Shown here piece after piece: positions 41,801 to 53,664 of a stretch of DNA of 64,000 bases. The translations under genes were made by a program, and so were the position numbers. The stretch comes from Tribonema minus (lineage: Eukaryota > Sar > Xanthophyceae > Tribonematales > Tribonemataceae). Each line of letters opens with the position of its first letter. Position 1 is the stretch's first letter. The stretch is taken from positions 186,001 to 250,000 of the forward strand of contig JAFCMP010000077.1 in NCBI GenBank assembly GCA_017506865.1. Reading direction: 5' to 3'. The notes under the pieces were generated by a model, which saw only the letters and a list, made by a program, of their open reading frames with translations, did no database searches and had not been told where the DNA came from.

Positions 41801-41898
41801 ACACACGCAGCGGCACGCGGCGCGGCGGCAGCGGCGGCGGCGGCGGCAGCAGCGCGAGCGTCGGCAGCGTTGGCGGCGCGGCGCCCGGCGGTGCATAG
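35834..41898 (+). CDS. PH-domain protein with Ser/Gly/Ala-rich tracts
   Basis: Exons: 35834-37096, 37498-37899, probably 38027-38073, 38247-38964, 39367-39563, 40747-40899, 41305-41898 (TAG). Without the 47-nt exon the phases close and the product is 1108 aa. Residues 1-420 are low-complexity with poly-Ser/Gly and a basic RRVQTMSVLARAKAF stretch. The next exon encodes a pleckstrin-homology-like domain (GIAMTKHPFG, AVALRIRQRRGVMQLTWGG, CFSLLTPKRTLDFE). PH domains of this FYVE/RCC1-associated type bind phosphoinositides; that is inferred here. The exon at 38247 begins ANPWLALLVVRAMRLFLG, the end of the domain, then runs of Gly/Ala/Ser. The exon at 40747 is a charged helix (AEAKEEEWIAADLNDKLRC), probably a coiled coil. 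The last exon is Ala/Gly/Ser-rich. The ATG at 35834 was chosen for context; an in-frame ATG at 35687 exists. Confidence 0.75.
37336..37390 (+). repeat. Copy of the 5' edge of the PH exon
   Basis: GACAGGTGTACCCGCGTGGGC, GGCACCGGCGGCGCTG repeats the acceptor and start of the exon at 37498 (GGCAGGTGTACCCGGCGTGGG). It lies 160 bp upstream. Confidence 0.88.
39200..39830 (+). repeat. Edge copies around exon 39367-39563
   Basis: An acceptor-side copy lies at about 39217-39255 (GTCAACGCTCAGGCGCC). Donor-side copies at 39588-39680 and 39731-39820 repeat GCGCACTACACGCTCAG, TCCGT.TACAAG, then GAGGAGCGTA.GGGGGCTGTAG. They flank the single intact exon on the expected sides. Confidence 0.9.
40310..40690 (+). 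repeat. Four-rung ladder of copies of the 5' edge of exon 40747-40899
   Basis: Each rung begins GGCAGGTGCAAGAGGACG near 40317, 40409, 40494 and 40607, and is followed by intron text CGCACGCGTTACCGTACCC, TCATGTGCA. The last rung keeps 60 bp of exon (ADVAEAKEEEWIAADLN) before diverging. Spacing is 85-140 bp. Confidence 0.95.
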
Positions 41899-42812
41899 CG
41901 TTCGTTGCTGCTGCTGGTGGCAGTCGCTGTTGCGGGCGCCGCGGCTTCTGTCGCCGCCGCTGCTGCTGCTGCTGCTGCAGGGCGGTATGGGCCTTCACAT
42001 GCCTCGGAGCGCTGCTGTCCGGCTTCCACGACATGCATGCAATGCAAGCATGCGTTGCTGCAGCAGTGGCGGCCAATGCAGTGTGGCGGAACGGCCGCAG
42101 CAGTGGTGTCAGACGGTATTGCTGTTGCGCAAAGCAGCGCTGCCGCCGCCGCGACTGTTGCGGTGAATGCGGTACACTGGTGTCGCAGCTGCTGCCGCCC
42201 GGCTCTGCCGCTGAGGCCGCACCGTGCGTGCAGCACCAAGGGTAGCATCTCATAGCGCAGGCGTCCCACGTATGGCCCCGTTGAATGATTCAAATCGAAG
42301 TAGTAGTCAAACAGGTGGCGGTGTGTTTTTGTCGGTTTACAAAGCCTGCAGGGTGCAAGTCGGTTTCGTTTGTTGTGGTGGTGAGCCGTCATTTGTGTCA
42401 CATAGAGGGGCGGCGGTGAATGAAGAAGCGCCACGGCGAGCCTAGCACATTAATGATGCGTGCATGCACTCTTGCTGCGGTGCGCTGGCCCTCACCTGTG
42501 CACACGACGCCTTTGGTATGCATTCCGTGCATCGCCAAACAGAATCAGGCGACTTCCAGGTGTGCACCAGACATGGCCAAAGCAGTAGAATTCGATGCTA
42601 GAGCACCCAGCCCACCAAAAAATATTGTGGCGCGTCACCGATGAAACCGTTCCACTTCTTGTAGACGCTCTTGTACAGCTTTGGGCTGCATGACACAGCC
42701 AAAACACAGGTGTCAAAGCGTCTGAGGCATCGTCAGCACGCAAGGAGGTGACATAGCGACGAAGCACAGCCAACCCTACCACAGGACAAGCTGCATCTGC
42801 ACAGCTCGAAGC
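41899..42812. other. Intergenic region before the methyltransferase gene
   Basis: About 0.9 kb between the stop of the PH-domain gene and the methyltransferase ATG. The first 350 bp is GC-rich CTG/CGG simple sequence, continuing the composition of the last exon; its frames on both strands are low-complexity. I see no RNA gene. The last few hundred bases should hold the methyltransferase promoter, but no motif stands out. Confidence 0.5.
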
Positions 42813-45800
42813 ATGCCGATCAGACCTAGTCGTCGGCCTAAAGTGGTGCATGCCTTGGCTCTGCTGGCTCTGGCGGGCCCAGGTGCCGATGCATTCTTCA
42901 GTGTAGGGAGCACCACCGGCAGGGTGCGCATGCCTTCCAGGGTGAGCCACTTCAGCAGCGCGTGCTGCCGCTTCGTGTGTGCGGATGACGAGATTGCGTG
43001 CATGCCGCTATATCATCGAGTTGCTGCCAGAAAAGTACAACGTAAACCTGCTGCGACGGACGGTTATATAAGCCGCACCACAGCATGGCCGCTCATGATG
43101 ATGAAGATGTGAACTTTAGTCAGCATGCACTGGCACCGCCATTGAGTGCACGTTCTGAGCATGTGCACTTGGGAGTACGGAGCGCTATTGCAGTAATTTG
43201 CAAAGCCAGATTTGCCAGCAGATTTGGCAGCCATGACGTACAGCACAGGCTCGTGTGCTGTGCACTGATGGTGATGCATTGCATGGCTCATATACTTCAA
43301 CTTGAGGTTCACGGGACAGAGGGGGTGGCGCAACATCATTAGCCCTGACCCTGACCAAAATGCGATGTGCTTTCAATGTGCCCGGTGCACGCATGTGGTT
43401 GCTGCATCTGGCCCGGAGACCTCCTGCAGTAGAAGAAGTGAGAGAAAACCGCTGTCTCTTGCAAAAATCGGTACTGTAGTAGAAAAAGTTCAGGCAGCGG
43501 CCCTTCACAAGCATACATTAGCTGACAGTAGTAGGAAAAGTCAGGCAGCATGCACTTGGCGCTTGAGATGCATACAATGATAATTGGCCACGTGCGAACC
43601 CTGCTACCACACAGTGTCTCCAAAGTAAAGGGGGGGGCATTTCCACTGTTTAATGCCTCAATGTGAAGGGGAGCATATTTACTGCGCACCTGCTGCAGCC
43701 TCACGCCCGCAATCTTGACCGTAGCTCTAATATTAACCTATGCAGGAAGTTTGCACTCAAGGACATGTATTTTTTAATGAAGGCCCAAGGAGGCGCGGGT
43801 GTGCGGTATGTTCCTAGGGCTAGGGTTAGGATCAGGGTTAGAGTTGTAACAGTTAGGGGTAGCTCACAATCCTCTGCAGCACCCTGGTCTGCAGTGCGTC
43901 CCACGCGCTGCGATGCAGAAGTTTGCGCTGTGTGGCTCCCTCGCCGCAACATCCCGCAGTAGCTGATAAGTACCGCATTCTGCTCAGAGCGCTGCACTCG
44001 GCGGACTCGTACTGCAGAAGAGCAGAGGGACATCGCTCCAGACATTGCGCTTGATGATATGACCAAGCAGAATGCACCGCGCTGTTTTTTCTTACAGGAG
44101 CGTCACCTCAGACACTTCGCCTGGATATGCTACCAGAATTCACTACACGTTTTTCTTACAGTTACATAACTTTACCGCAACGCTCAACAGGTCCTGGCGG
44201 GCGGGCCAGGCGCCCTGAAGGCCGCCCGCTCCGCCGCCGCCGCCAGTGCCGCCGCCCGTGCCTCCCCCCCGCCGCCGTCCCCGCGCACGCCGCCGCTGCC
44301 GCAGCGGCAGCAGCAGCAGCAGCAGCAGCGGCGGCGGCAGCAACAGCGCAAGGCGGCGGCGGCGGCAGCAGCAGCGGCAGCTCCGTCGGCGGCAGCGGCG
44401 CGTACGCAGAGCGCTGCTGCAACGCCGCAGACGCGCGCTGCTGCGCAGCCTCTGAGCGCTGCTGCGCAGCCCCTGAGCGCTGCTGCGCAGCAGCTGGAGG
44501 CGCTGCGGCTGCGCGTGAGGGGGGCGCCGGGGGAGGCGCGCGAGCGCGTGGCGCGCGCCGCCGGCGGCGTGTGCGCGCGCTTCTGGAACTTCGGGGTGAG
44601 AAGTTGAAGTTGGTGGTAATTTGAGGCCGTCACGTCGCTGTGGCGTGCCGCCACCACAGTTTTGGAGCATCAGGGTAAAAATTGAAGTTGTCTCGTTGGA
44701 GGCGCACGAGCGCGTGGCGCCCGCCGCCGCCGGTGTCCGCACACGATTCCAGAACTTTGGGGTGAGAAGATGAAGTTTTTGCATATGAATGTCGTTGCGT
44801 CGCTGCGGCGCGTGTGCCGCCGGGGGCGTCTCGTGCAGTCCGAGCACTTGAGGATGAGAACTGAGTTGCATTTGAAGTTGGTGCGTCGTTCGTCTGTGCG
44901 TGCCTCTGGGACCTTGAGACAGGAAGTCGTCAGGCCGCTCGTTGTACCAGGGGGGCTCAATGCTTCTGAAACCTATAGGTTAAGAAGTTGGCCAGTCACG
45001 CATCGCACAGAGGTCGCGACTGTGAGAAATTGACTTGCATCATTGGGACGAGGACAAGAGGTTGTTAGCCACGTGGTGCGCAGAGGGCTTAGCAGTTAGC
45101 GTGGCGGTTACATTTGCTGAGGACGCACCAAAAAGTTGACTTCACGTGGCAGCTGCGCTACAGAAACTATGTGGCACACAGGAGAGGAAATGGAAACAGT
45201 CACTGGCCACGATCATATCAGCAGCTGCAACTGAGCCATGAGGACTCGGCAGTATTGCCGTCGTCAAGTTGTTGAAGTTTAGAAGCGTTCCACTCACTGT
45301 GTACCTACTTGTAGCCGCCGGCAGTTTCACACATGTAAATGTTCTAGCAGGAAGACCCCATGCGAACTGTGGCAGACGATTGCGCCGCACCCGCCCGCTC
45401 ACCACTCGCCGCTCACAAAACCACGGCAGTTTCACACGCGTAACCGCCTCTCGCTCTCGCCGCGCAGGACCGCGTGCGCGCCGTGACGAGCGCTGTGGAC
45501 GCGGACATTATGCGCCACGCCGCGCGCGCGGTGCGTCACCCCGTGTAACCGTTTGCGTGCGCTCGTGTCGCAGCACGCTGGCAACAATTATGCCGCACCC
45601 GCTCTGCTCACTACTCACCGCTCACAAAACCACGGCAGTTCCACACCTGTAACCGCCTGTTGTCGCTCTCGCCATGCAGGACCGCGTGCGCGCCGTGGCG
45701 AGCGCTGTGGATGCGGACGTTATGCGGCCCGCCGCGCGCGCGGTGCGTCACCCCGTGCGCATGCGCTACGGCGCCGCCATGGCCGCGCGCCTCGCTTTCT

Positions 45801-48800
45801 TCGTCTCCCAGGTGCGTCACCTCCAGTTGTTGAAGTTTATTCACAATGACAACGAGTAGTACAAGCTGTGCACGTGCTGTGGCGCTGTGATGGCGGCGCG
45901 CCTTGTGTTCTTCGCCTCCCAAGCATGTCAACTGCGGCAGTTGAAGTGTCTTCACAACTGCTCGCCTCCTCTTCTTCGTCTCTTAGGTACGTCACCTCCA
46001 GTTGCTTGAGTAAGTTCACACTGACGCTGCCAGTTCAGAAGTTATCGTGCACTGCAGCCGCGCGTGCGTCTGGCGTTCTGTGTCTCGCAGGTGCGTCACC
46101 TCCAGCAGTTGAAGTAAGTAGACAACTGCACGCCTCGCGCTGCCCTGCAGGTCCGATCAAGCAGTCGAATCGAATTGATTGCAACATGCGCGGTCAAGCG
46201 CGAGGAACTTGTACTCTTCAGGAACTGATTCTCGCCGAGTAGACTCGCTATCAGCCGTGCTAGTTTGTGCGTTATCATGCAAGATCGATGCCTGAACAGT
46301 ACATACCCTTAGGGCTCAAGTGCACGTCACGCCGCTGCCCAGGGCGCGGTGCTGCTAACTCTAACCCTAACCCTAACGCTAACGCTGAGCGCAGTGCTGA
46401 ACATTAGGGTGCACATGGCAGCAGCAGCAGCAGCTCAGCTGCGACGAAGGAGGACACCACCCCCCTCGCTCTGGCCTCTGCTCCTGCCCACTGTGCCTTC
46501 AAATCATACTGAAGTGCAGTTCCATACATGCAGCACAGACAACCTCAACGAGTGATCTGAAACCCTGAAACCGCACGCGCTGGCGCCGCGCAGGGCGGCC
46601 CAGCAGCAGTGCAGCTGGGACGGAGAGGGATGCCACCCCCCTCTTCCCCCTCTGCTGTGCTTCTTCGTGCTTCAAAGTACATTATCATACAGCATTAAAA
46701 AATTCAGAGTGTGATCTGAAACCCTGAAAGTGCATGTCCCGCTGCTGCCGTGCAGGGCGCGGTGCTGATGGCCGCCAGCGGCAGCGGCAACGGCAGCGCA
46801 GCGCCAGGGACGGCGGACGTTGACCCTGCGGCATTGGCGCGCGCCATTGTGGCAGCGCTCGCCAACGGCCGCGAGGAGGGCGTACTGCGCGCCCTCGGTG
46901 TGCGCGATGACGCCGTGACGTCCAAGTGAGTCAGTGAGCTGCTGCTGTACTCGCAAGTGTACTGAAATGGGAGCCAGTGGGCTGCCTCTGTACGACACGT
47001 GTATTGGTGACGTCCAAGTGAGGCAGTGAACTGCTGCTGTACTAAAAGTGTGCTGGTTACGTCCGATGTGACCCTGTGTACTGCTGCTGTACACTGCCTC
47101 AGTGGCGTCTGCAATCGCATGCATTTCGGGATGCGCAATGGCGCCGTGACGTCCAAGCTGGGCCATGTCATGTACAACATGCGTGCTCCTCTTGAGCTCA
47201 TGACGCTTGTGTGTACTGTGACGTTTAAGGAGCCAGTGGACTGCTGCTGTACTGATGAGTGTACTGGTCATGTCCAAGTGAGCGAGTGAACAGCTGCTGT
47301 ACTCATAAGTGTGTACTGGTGGCGTCCGTGAGTGAACTGATGCTGTACCCATGCTGTACTTGCGGACGCTCGTTCCGACTCCAACCCTGCCCGTTGCCCT
47401 GTGGCAGGGCTTCATACGCGTGGTGGAAGGCAAACCTGCGAGGGATACTGGACGTCCTCATGTGAGTAACTTCAAGCTACGATGCCCTTTCACACTTCAA
47501 CCACACAGCGCACTTGCATGGCATTCAATGGCTGGTCCTCAATCAGTGGCACAATCTGGAGTTATAGCTTGTCTGTACTGTTCACACGTACTGCCCCTTG
47601 CTAAGGGATTTCCACTCACACCCTTGCTAACATGTGGCAGCGCAGCTGTGTGCTGCTGATCCATGTATTGCCAGTAGGCTTCACTCAGCAGTCCCCATTG
47701 CCCGGCGAAGTTGTATGACTACCATGATCTTGCAAAAGGCAGCAGGTAACCGGTGTGCTGGCTGCTTGCCGTTTGTTTCAGCGGCTTCGGTGTTGATCTG
47801 AAATATGCAGCAGACACTGGTATGCGTGAGAGGTACATGCAGTGCACAGACTTTTGAGGGCTTGCCCCCGCGAGCTAGGCCGACAACAGTCACATGGCTC
47901 GACACTTCTGTCTGTCGTCCATGTTGCAAAAAGCCTGGGCGTATTGTGAATCCAAGTGAGGGAGCCAGGCACAGGGTCCGTCAGTTGAACTAGGGTTAGG
48001 ATTAGATACATGCTCCAAGAGTTGACAGACTCTGCATGAGCGGGCCCCGGCAGTCAGCACGCACATTTAGGGTCAGGATTAGGGTTGCATACCGATGACG
48101 GTCATAACCTCGTACACAAATCGTGTTTGGATCACTCGTGACACCTCTGGTCGCGGGGTGCATGCACGCCCTAGGATTGGGGTTAGGGTTAGGGTTAGGT
48201 GATGCCTTGAATGGCACCTTACGCTGCAAAGCGCGCACTCCAGCAATGCGCGAGCACTTGCCCGGTCCACAGCTTGTTTTACAGAACCATGTGTCTAAGC
48301 AAAGCAAAGCAACTCACGCGTGCGTGAGTTTGATCTGGCGGCCCGGCCCTGCCTGCATGCCGTCTGTGACGCTCCACATAACCACTTCCGCATGTGACGC
48401 GCCACCTCTCTGCACAATCTCAGTCTCTGCACAGTCTGCTGTTGCAGTTCGACGCGAGAAGCACTTTGCAGGCGGCTACGAGTGTGACGTCATCAAGGTT
48501 CCCAGAAGCGGCCCTCACCCTTCGCAATTGTCCCTGCACTGCCGCATTCCTCCCCCTGCAGCCTTGACCCTTGCGATCACCCAGGTGGCTGTCACAGTCA
48601 CTTCAGCATTGAGAGTATGCGCTAGCGCTCCTTGCTCACACGACTGTCCATGTGCTTGGCCCCGTGTGCGGGAAGGAGGCCGACGCCTTGGAGCGCGGCG
48701 CCTTCAAGTTTGATAGCGGTTCTTTCATCGGACAACTCCAAGTACAGCAATATAACTTCAAGTATGACTCTCCCGATGTGTGGCCCCGCGCGCAGGAAGG

Positions 48801-51800
48801 AGGCCGACGCCTTGGAACGCGGCGCCTACAAGTTCCCCCGTGACATGAGCCCGGCTCTGGTTGCAGGCGGCGAGATGGAATTCAGGTGACACTCCCATAT
48901 CAAATAACCTCTTACAGTAGATAGTGGCGGTATTTGATTACAATTCGTTCGTTGTCGGCAGCAAAATTGAATTTTGGTGATGCTCCTGTACTGATTTCCT
49001 TCAACTCACAGTATTGATACAGACGTGTTGCCCACGGCGTGAGCCCGGCGCCGACCGCAGGCGGCAAGCTAAATTCAGGTGACGCTCCCATGGAAGCAAT
49101 AAGTGGGGACAATGGCAGACTCGAGGAGCTTGTTTGCACAACGTGAGCCCTGCGTTGGTCGCTGGAGGCGAGCTACAATTCCGGTGATGCTCCATCATGA
49201 TTTCAGAATTGAAGTTCAAAATAAGAGCATGAAGTGCTTGCGCGTCAGGTGACGCTCCCACATTGTGACACACATCAGAATCACCTGCAAGAGTGCAGGA
49301 TATGACACTACATCGAGGCGCTTGTGTTGTGATCCCATGTGACGTGAGCCTGGGGCTGGTGGCCGATGGTGAGATGAAGTTCAGGAGACACTCCTACGCC
49401 GCCTGAGCGCTGCTGCTTGCACCTTCAGCGCCGCGTCCGGTCACAAAGGTTAACCGTATCGTAGCTCGCAAGCAGCCTGTGTATGCGTGCCGCTGCTTGC
49501 TGCGTGCGCTCGCAGCCCCGTTGCCCTACTTCAAGCGGTCGACGCGTACAGGCGCGACGCGTACAGGCGCGTCACGCCGCCGCTGAGCGCTGTTGCTGCA
49601 ACTTCAGCGCCGCTCCCGGTCACAAACACTACCTCCAACGCCTCTCACAAACCGCTGCGGGTGTCCCGTTGCTCTTGCTGCGTGTGCAAGCAGCCCCGTG
49701 GCCCTGCTTCAAGCGGTCGACGCTCACGGGCACGATGTGTTGCCGCCTGAGCGCTGCTGCTTGCAACCTCGCCTCTTCTGGCCACCAGCAATACTGCCAT
49801 CACAGCTCACAGGCAGTCTATCTACGTGCGCCGCTGCTTGCTGCGTGCACTTTGCAGCCCTGTGGCCCTACTTCAAGCGGTCGACGCAGAAGGCGCGTCG
49901 GGCTGCCGCCTGAGCGCTGCTGCTTGCAACTTTGACGCCTCTGACGGTCATCGAACAATACCTTCAACAAAGATCACAGGCAACCTATGTACTTCAAACA
50001 CGTGCGCCGCTGCTTGCTGCGTCTGCTCACAGCCCTGTGGCTCTACTTCAAGCAGTTGACGCCTACAGACGCGATGCGCTGCCACCCAGGCGCCCTCTTG
50101 AGCACTGCCATTCGCAGCTTCAACTCCGCTCCCGTCTTGCTCAATACCCCCAACGCGTCTCACAAACCGCTTGCTTGCGCCCCGCTGCGTGCTGCGTGCG
50201 CTCACAGCCCCGTGGCCCTACTTCAAGCGGTCGACGCCTACAGACGCGATGCGCTACCGCCAAGGCGCCCCCTGAGCGCTGCCGCTCGCAACTTCAACGC
50301 CGGCCCCGGCCGCTACCCGCGCTACTTCCTGGAGGCCTGGGGGGGGGGCGGCGAGGCCCTGCTGTCCCCTGAAGCGGTATGTATGCATCCACAAATACTT
50401 CTGGAATTCATACGTGGCATCTATGTGTCATCTATGGGTAATGTGCCTCGATGTATGGCCGCTGCAAAGCATAACCTAAAAAAAGAAGCGTTCTAGAAGG
50501 GAGTTTAGGACGTGTGAGCCTGGGACTTTGTTGTATGGCAGGCAAGACTGCAGAGGCTGCATCTGGTGTACCACAAGCATGCATGAGGAGGCTCACGTGC
50601 TTCACAGCGTATGTGATCTTGTCTCTTAGTGGTTGCGTCGGGTTGCCCAGAAACCCAGCTGATCAATACAACAATCCAGAGATGGCGCGTAGTGCCATCT
50701 CTGCACCGGTCGCGCGTAGCGCGAGAAAATTTTTGACAAGTACGCGCACAAGTATTCCAAAACTTATAGCTGTGGCGACCAGTACAAGTTTAACTGGTGA
50801 GCTGTGCCAACCGGTACCCGTATACTTGTTGCACCGGTTATTACTGGTTCAACAAGTTTTCACCAGCTGCACCAGTTATTTTGGAAGGCCTACCAGTATT
50901 TATGTCATGCAAACGTCATAGTATGCTCATGGACTCACTCATAAGTGGCATGAATGTGAAGGCTGCAAGAGGTGAGCACGCATTTGCACGCGATTGTCAC
51001 AAAGTGTTCTTTGCATGATATGCATAGCGTGCGGCACACACGTCACAGCAGCAGCATGCCAGCACAGCTTGTCCTCTACAAATCACTCACGAAGTGAACG
51101 CATCAAGCTGAAAGACGCGTGCTGTGCAGCACTGCTTGCTGTCGGCGTCGGCACCTGCGTTCAGGCAGCCGAGCGTGCGTGCGTCGCAACACATAGTTTC
51201 ACGAACTCTAACCTTGCCGTGCTCAAAGCTAGAAGGCCTTTTCGAGCTGCTCAATCGTGAGGAAGTGGCAAACATCGCTCGCCTTCGGTCGCTACCAACC
51301 ATAACCATGATGTTCTTCCTCGGCAAAACTACCGAGCACCGTCAGAATAAAGCGGACGAGCATTTAACTTGTACCGCAAGTTATCAGCTGCGGGACCGAT
51401 GGGTGTTTACGCGTTGCCTCCCGCGGCAAGTTGCACGTACCGGCTAACTTGTGCGGCGCAGCGGGCCACCGGTTACGGGTTAAAACCGGTACAAAAACTT
51501 GTACTCGTACCGGTCAACAAGTTAACGCGCCATCTCTGCAACATCACTTCGAGGCGAAATCTGTGTATTGCACATACATGTGATATGCCTTGAAATAAGA
51601 CCACTCCGAAGTGGACATCAAAAGGAAGCATTGCCGATGGTAAATGGGGATGGGCAAGCTCGAAACTGCGCTGCGTGACGGGTAAGTCTGCAGAAGATGC
51701 ATCTGATGTACATCAAGCAGTCGTAAACATATCCGGATGCCTCAGGCAGTGCTGACAACAATGTGAAACATGCACTTATGGCCTCTTGATGTGCATGCGC

Positions 51801-53625
51801 AACGCAGTGCAAGTCGACGCAAGTCGAGCGCGCTCTGACCCTAACCCTAACTCTACCCCCAAGAAGCGTGCGCAATGCTCTCAGCGGATCCCTAACTCTA
51901 CCCCTAAGAAGCGTGTGCGCAATGCTCAGGGCTCGGACATGAAGGGGCGTAGCCCTGACTCAACCCCAAAGCCGACTTACCCTTACCCTTACCCTCAGCT
52001 TTGGGGGCGAACCCCAAACCTGCATCATTATTCTAACGCTAGACTCAACAGCTAGCCCTGTGGCTCAGAGGGGCGGGCGGAGCGCTGACACATATCTGAC
52101 GGCTTAGGGTTGGGTTAGGGTTAGGGGTTAGGGTTAGGGTTAGGGTTAGCGCTGAGCTGAGAGATGTGACGGCGGGAACAGGGGGGTCAGTTCGAGGGTA
52201 GGGTGAGAGTAGTGTTGGGTAGAGGCTGCGATGAGCTGCTTAGGGCTAAGGTGAGCGTAACAAGGTAATAATAAGGTAGGGCATAACAGCACGCCTTTGC
52301 AGGACGAGGCGGTAGCGTTCAGCTCACGCTGGACTTCACGCTGAGCTGTCAACACGGGGAGTGAAAAAGCCCTGCGTTCGCCGCACCCGTCATTGCAGGC
52401 GGCACACATGGACTACGAGCTCAAGGGGAAGGGTAAGAGCAGAGTAGGAATGAGTGAGAGCTGGGGTTTTGCAACATGTCTTTGCAGGACACAAGCGGTA
52501 GCGTCAAGCTCACCACGAACTTCACGCCAAATGGTCACCTTCAACATCATGTCGCCACGCCGCTGTGGCCCGTCGCAGGTGGCGCCGCACATGGACTATG
52601 AGCTCGAGTCAACTTCACTTCGAACTTCTTTCTTAATTCTCAACTTCAACATTGCAGCTGCGCCGCTGCGGCTCGTTGCAGGTGGCGCACACAGACTATG
52701 AGCTCGAGTCAAGTTCACTCCGATCTCCACGCCAAATTTTCAACTTCAACGCCGAATTTTTAACTTCAACATCATGTAGCCGCGCCGCTTGCGGCTCCTC
52801 GCAGGTGGCGCACGTGGACTTCGATATCGAGTCAAGTTCACTCCAGACTTCTTGCTGAATTGTGAATTTCAACATTGTAGTTGCGCCGCTGCGGCACGTC
52901 ACAGGTGGCGCACATGGACTACGAGCTGGAGTCACAGCTGTGGGGCATGGGCGACGCCATGCGGCGCTGCGCGCTGGCCAAGGTATGTAGGTATGCATGT
53001 CCGCATTTGTTCATACCTACGTATTGCCTGTGCTGATGAGCTGGCCTGGCTGTCACTTCGAACTTTGGCTCTTGAAGAGTGACGAGCTGCTGGGGGCGTG
53101 GATTTGCGGTTTGAACTTCAAGTACCCGTGCTTGCCCCAATCGGTAAATCGCTTTAAGATGTAGTGTGCCAATGTACGAATGCATGTTTGCTTTCGCTCA
53201 TACCTGTGTACTGCCTGAACTTGGGCGTGCGCGGACGCGCAGCATCACACGTGAACGATACTGCATTGCACGTGAGTAAGCACACTTCAAGAAGGACTTA
53301 AAGAAGGACAAGCCTTGGGGTGATCGCACGAGCGTTCAAGTGACCGGCAGTGCGCACCGAGACACTATCAAGGCGTTCACAAGACACATGCAGATTCTGG
53401 TTGCAAGCTGGACATCCGCCATCTGGGCTTCTTCGCGCCCTAAGCGCGAATTTCAACAAGAAGTACAAGCCTAGGGCACTGTGCATGTGAACACCAGGTG
53501 ACCCCCCCCCCCCCCCTCCTGAACCTCTAGCACATACATACGTGCATACACACTGACGCTGCTCCTCGCGCCGCGGCCGACATCTTGCTGCTCCCAGGTC
53601 GCAGACGTCCTGCAGCGGCAGCAGT

Positions 53626-53664
<39 letters not shown>

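Noticed and set aside
35887-42434. Long minus-strand open frames (up to about 380 codons) opposite the PH-domain gene, and plus-strand alternatives at 37485-38108 and 41399-42245
   Set aside because: They are shadows of GC-rich Ser/Gly/Ala codon runs; their translations are poly-Ala, poly-Arg or poly-Pro and break the phases that the chosen exons satisfy.
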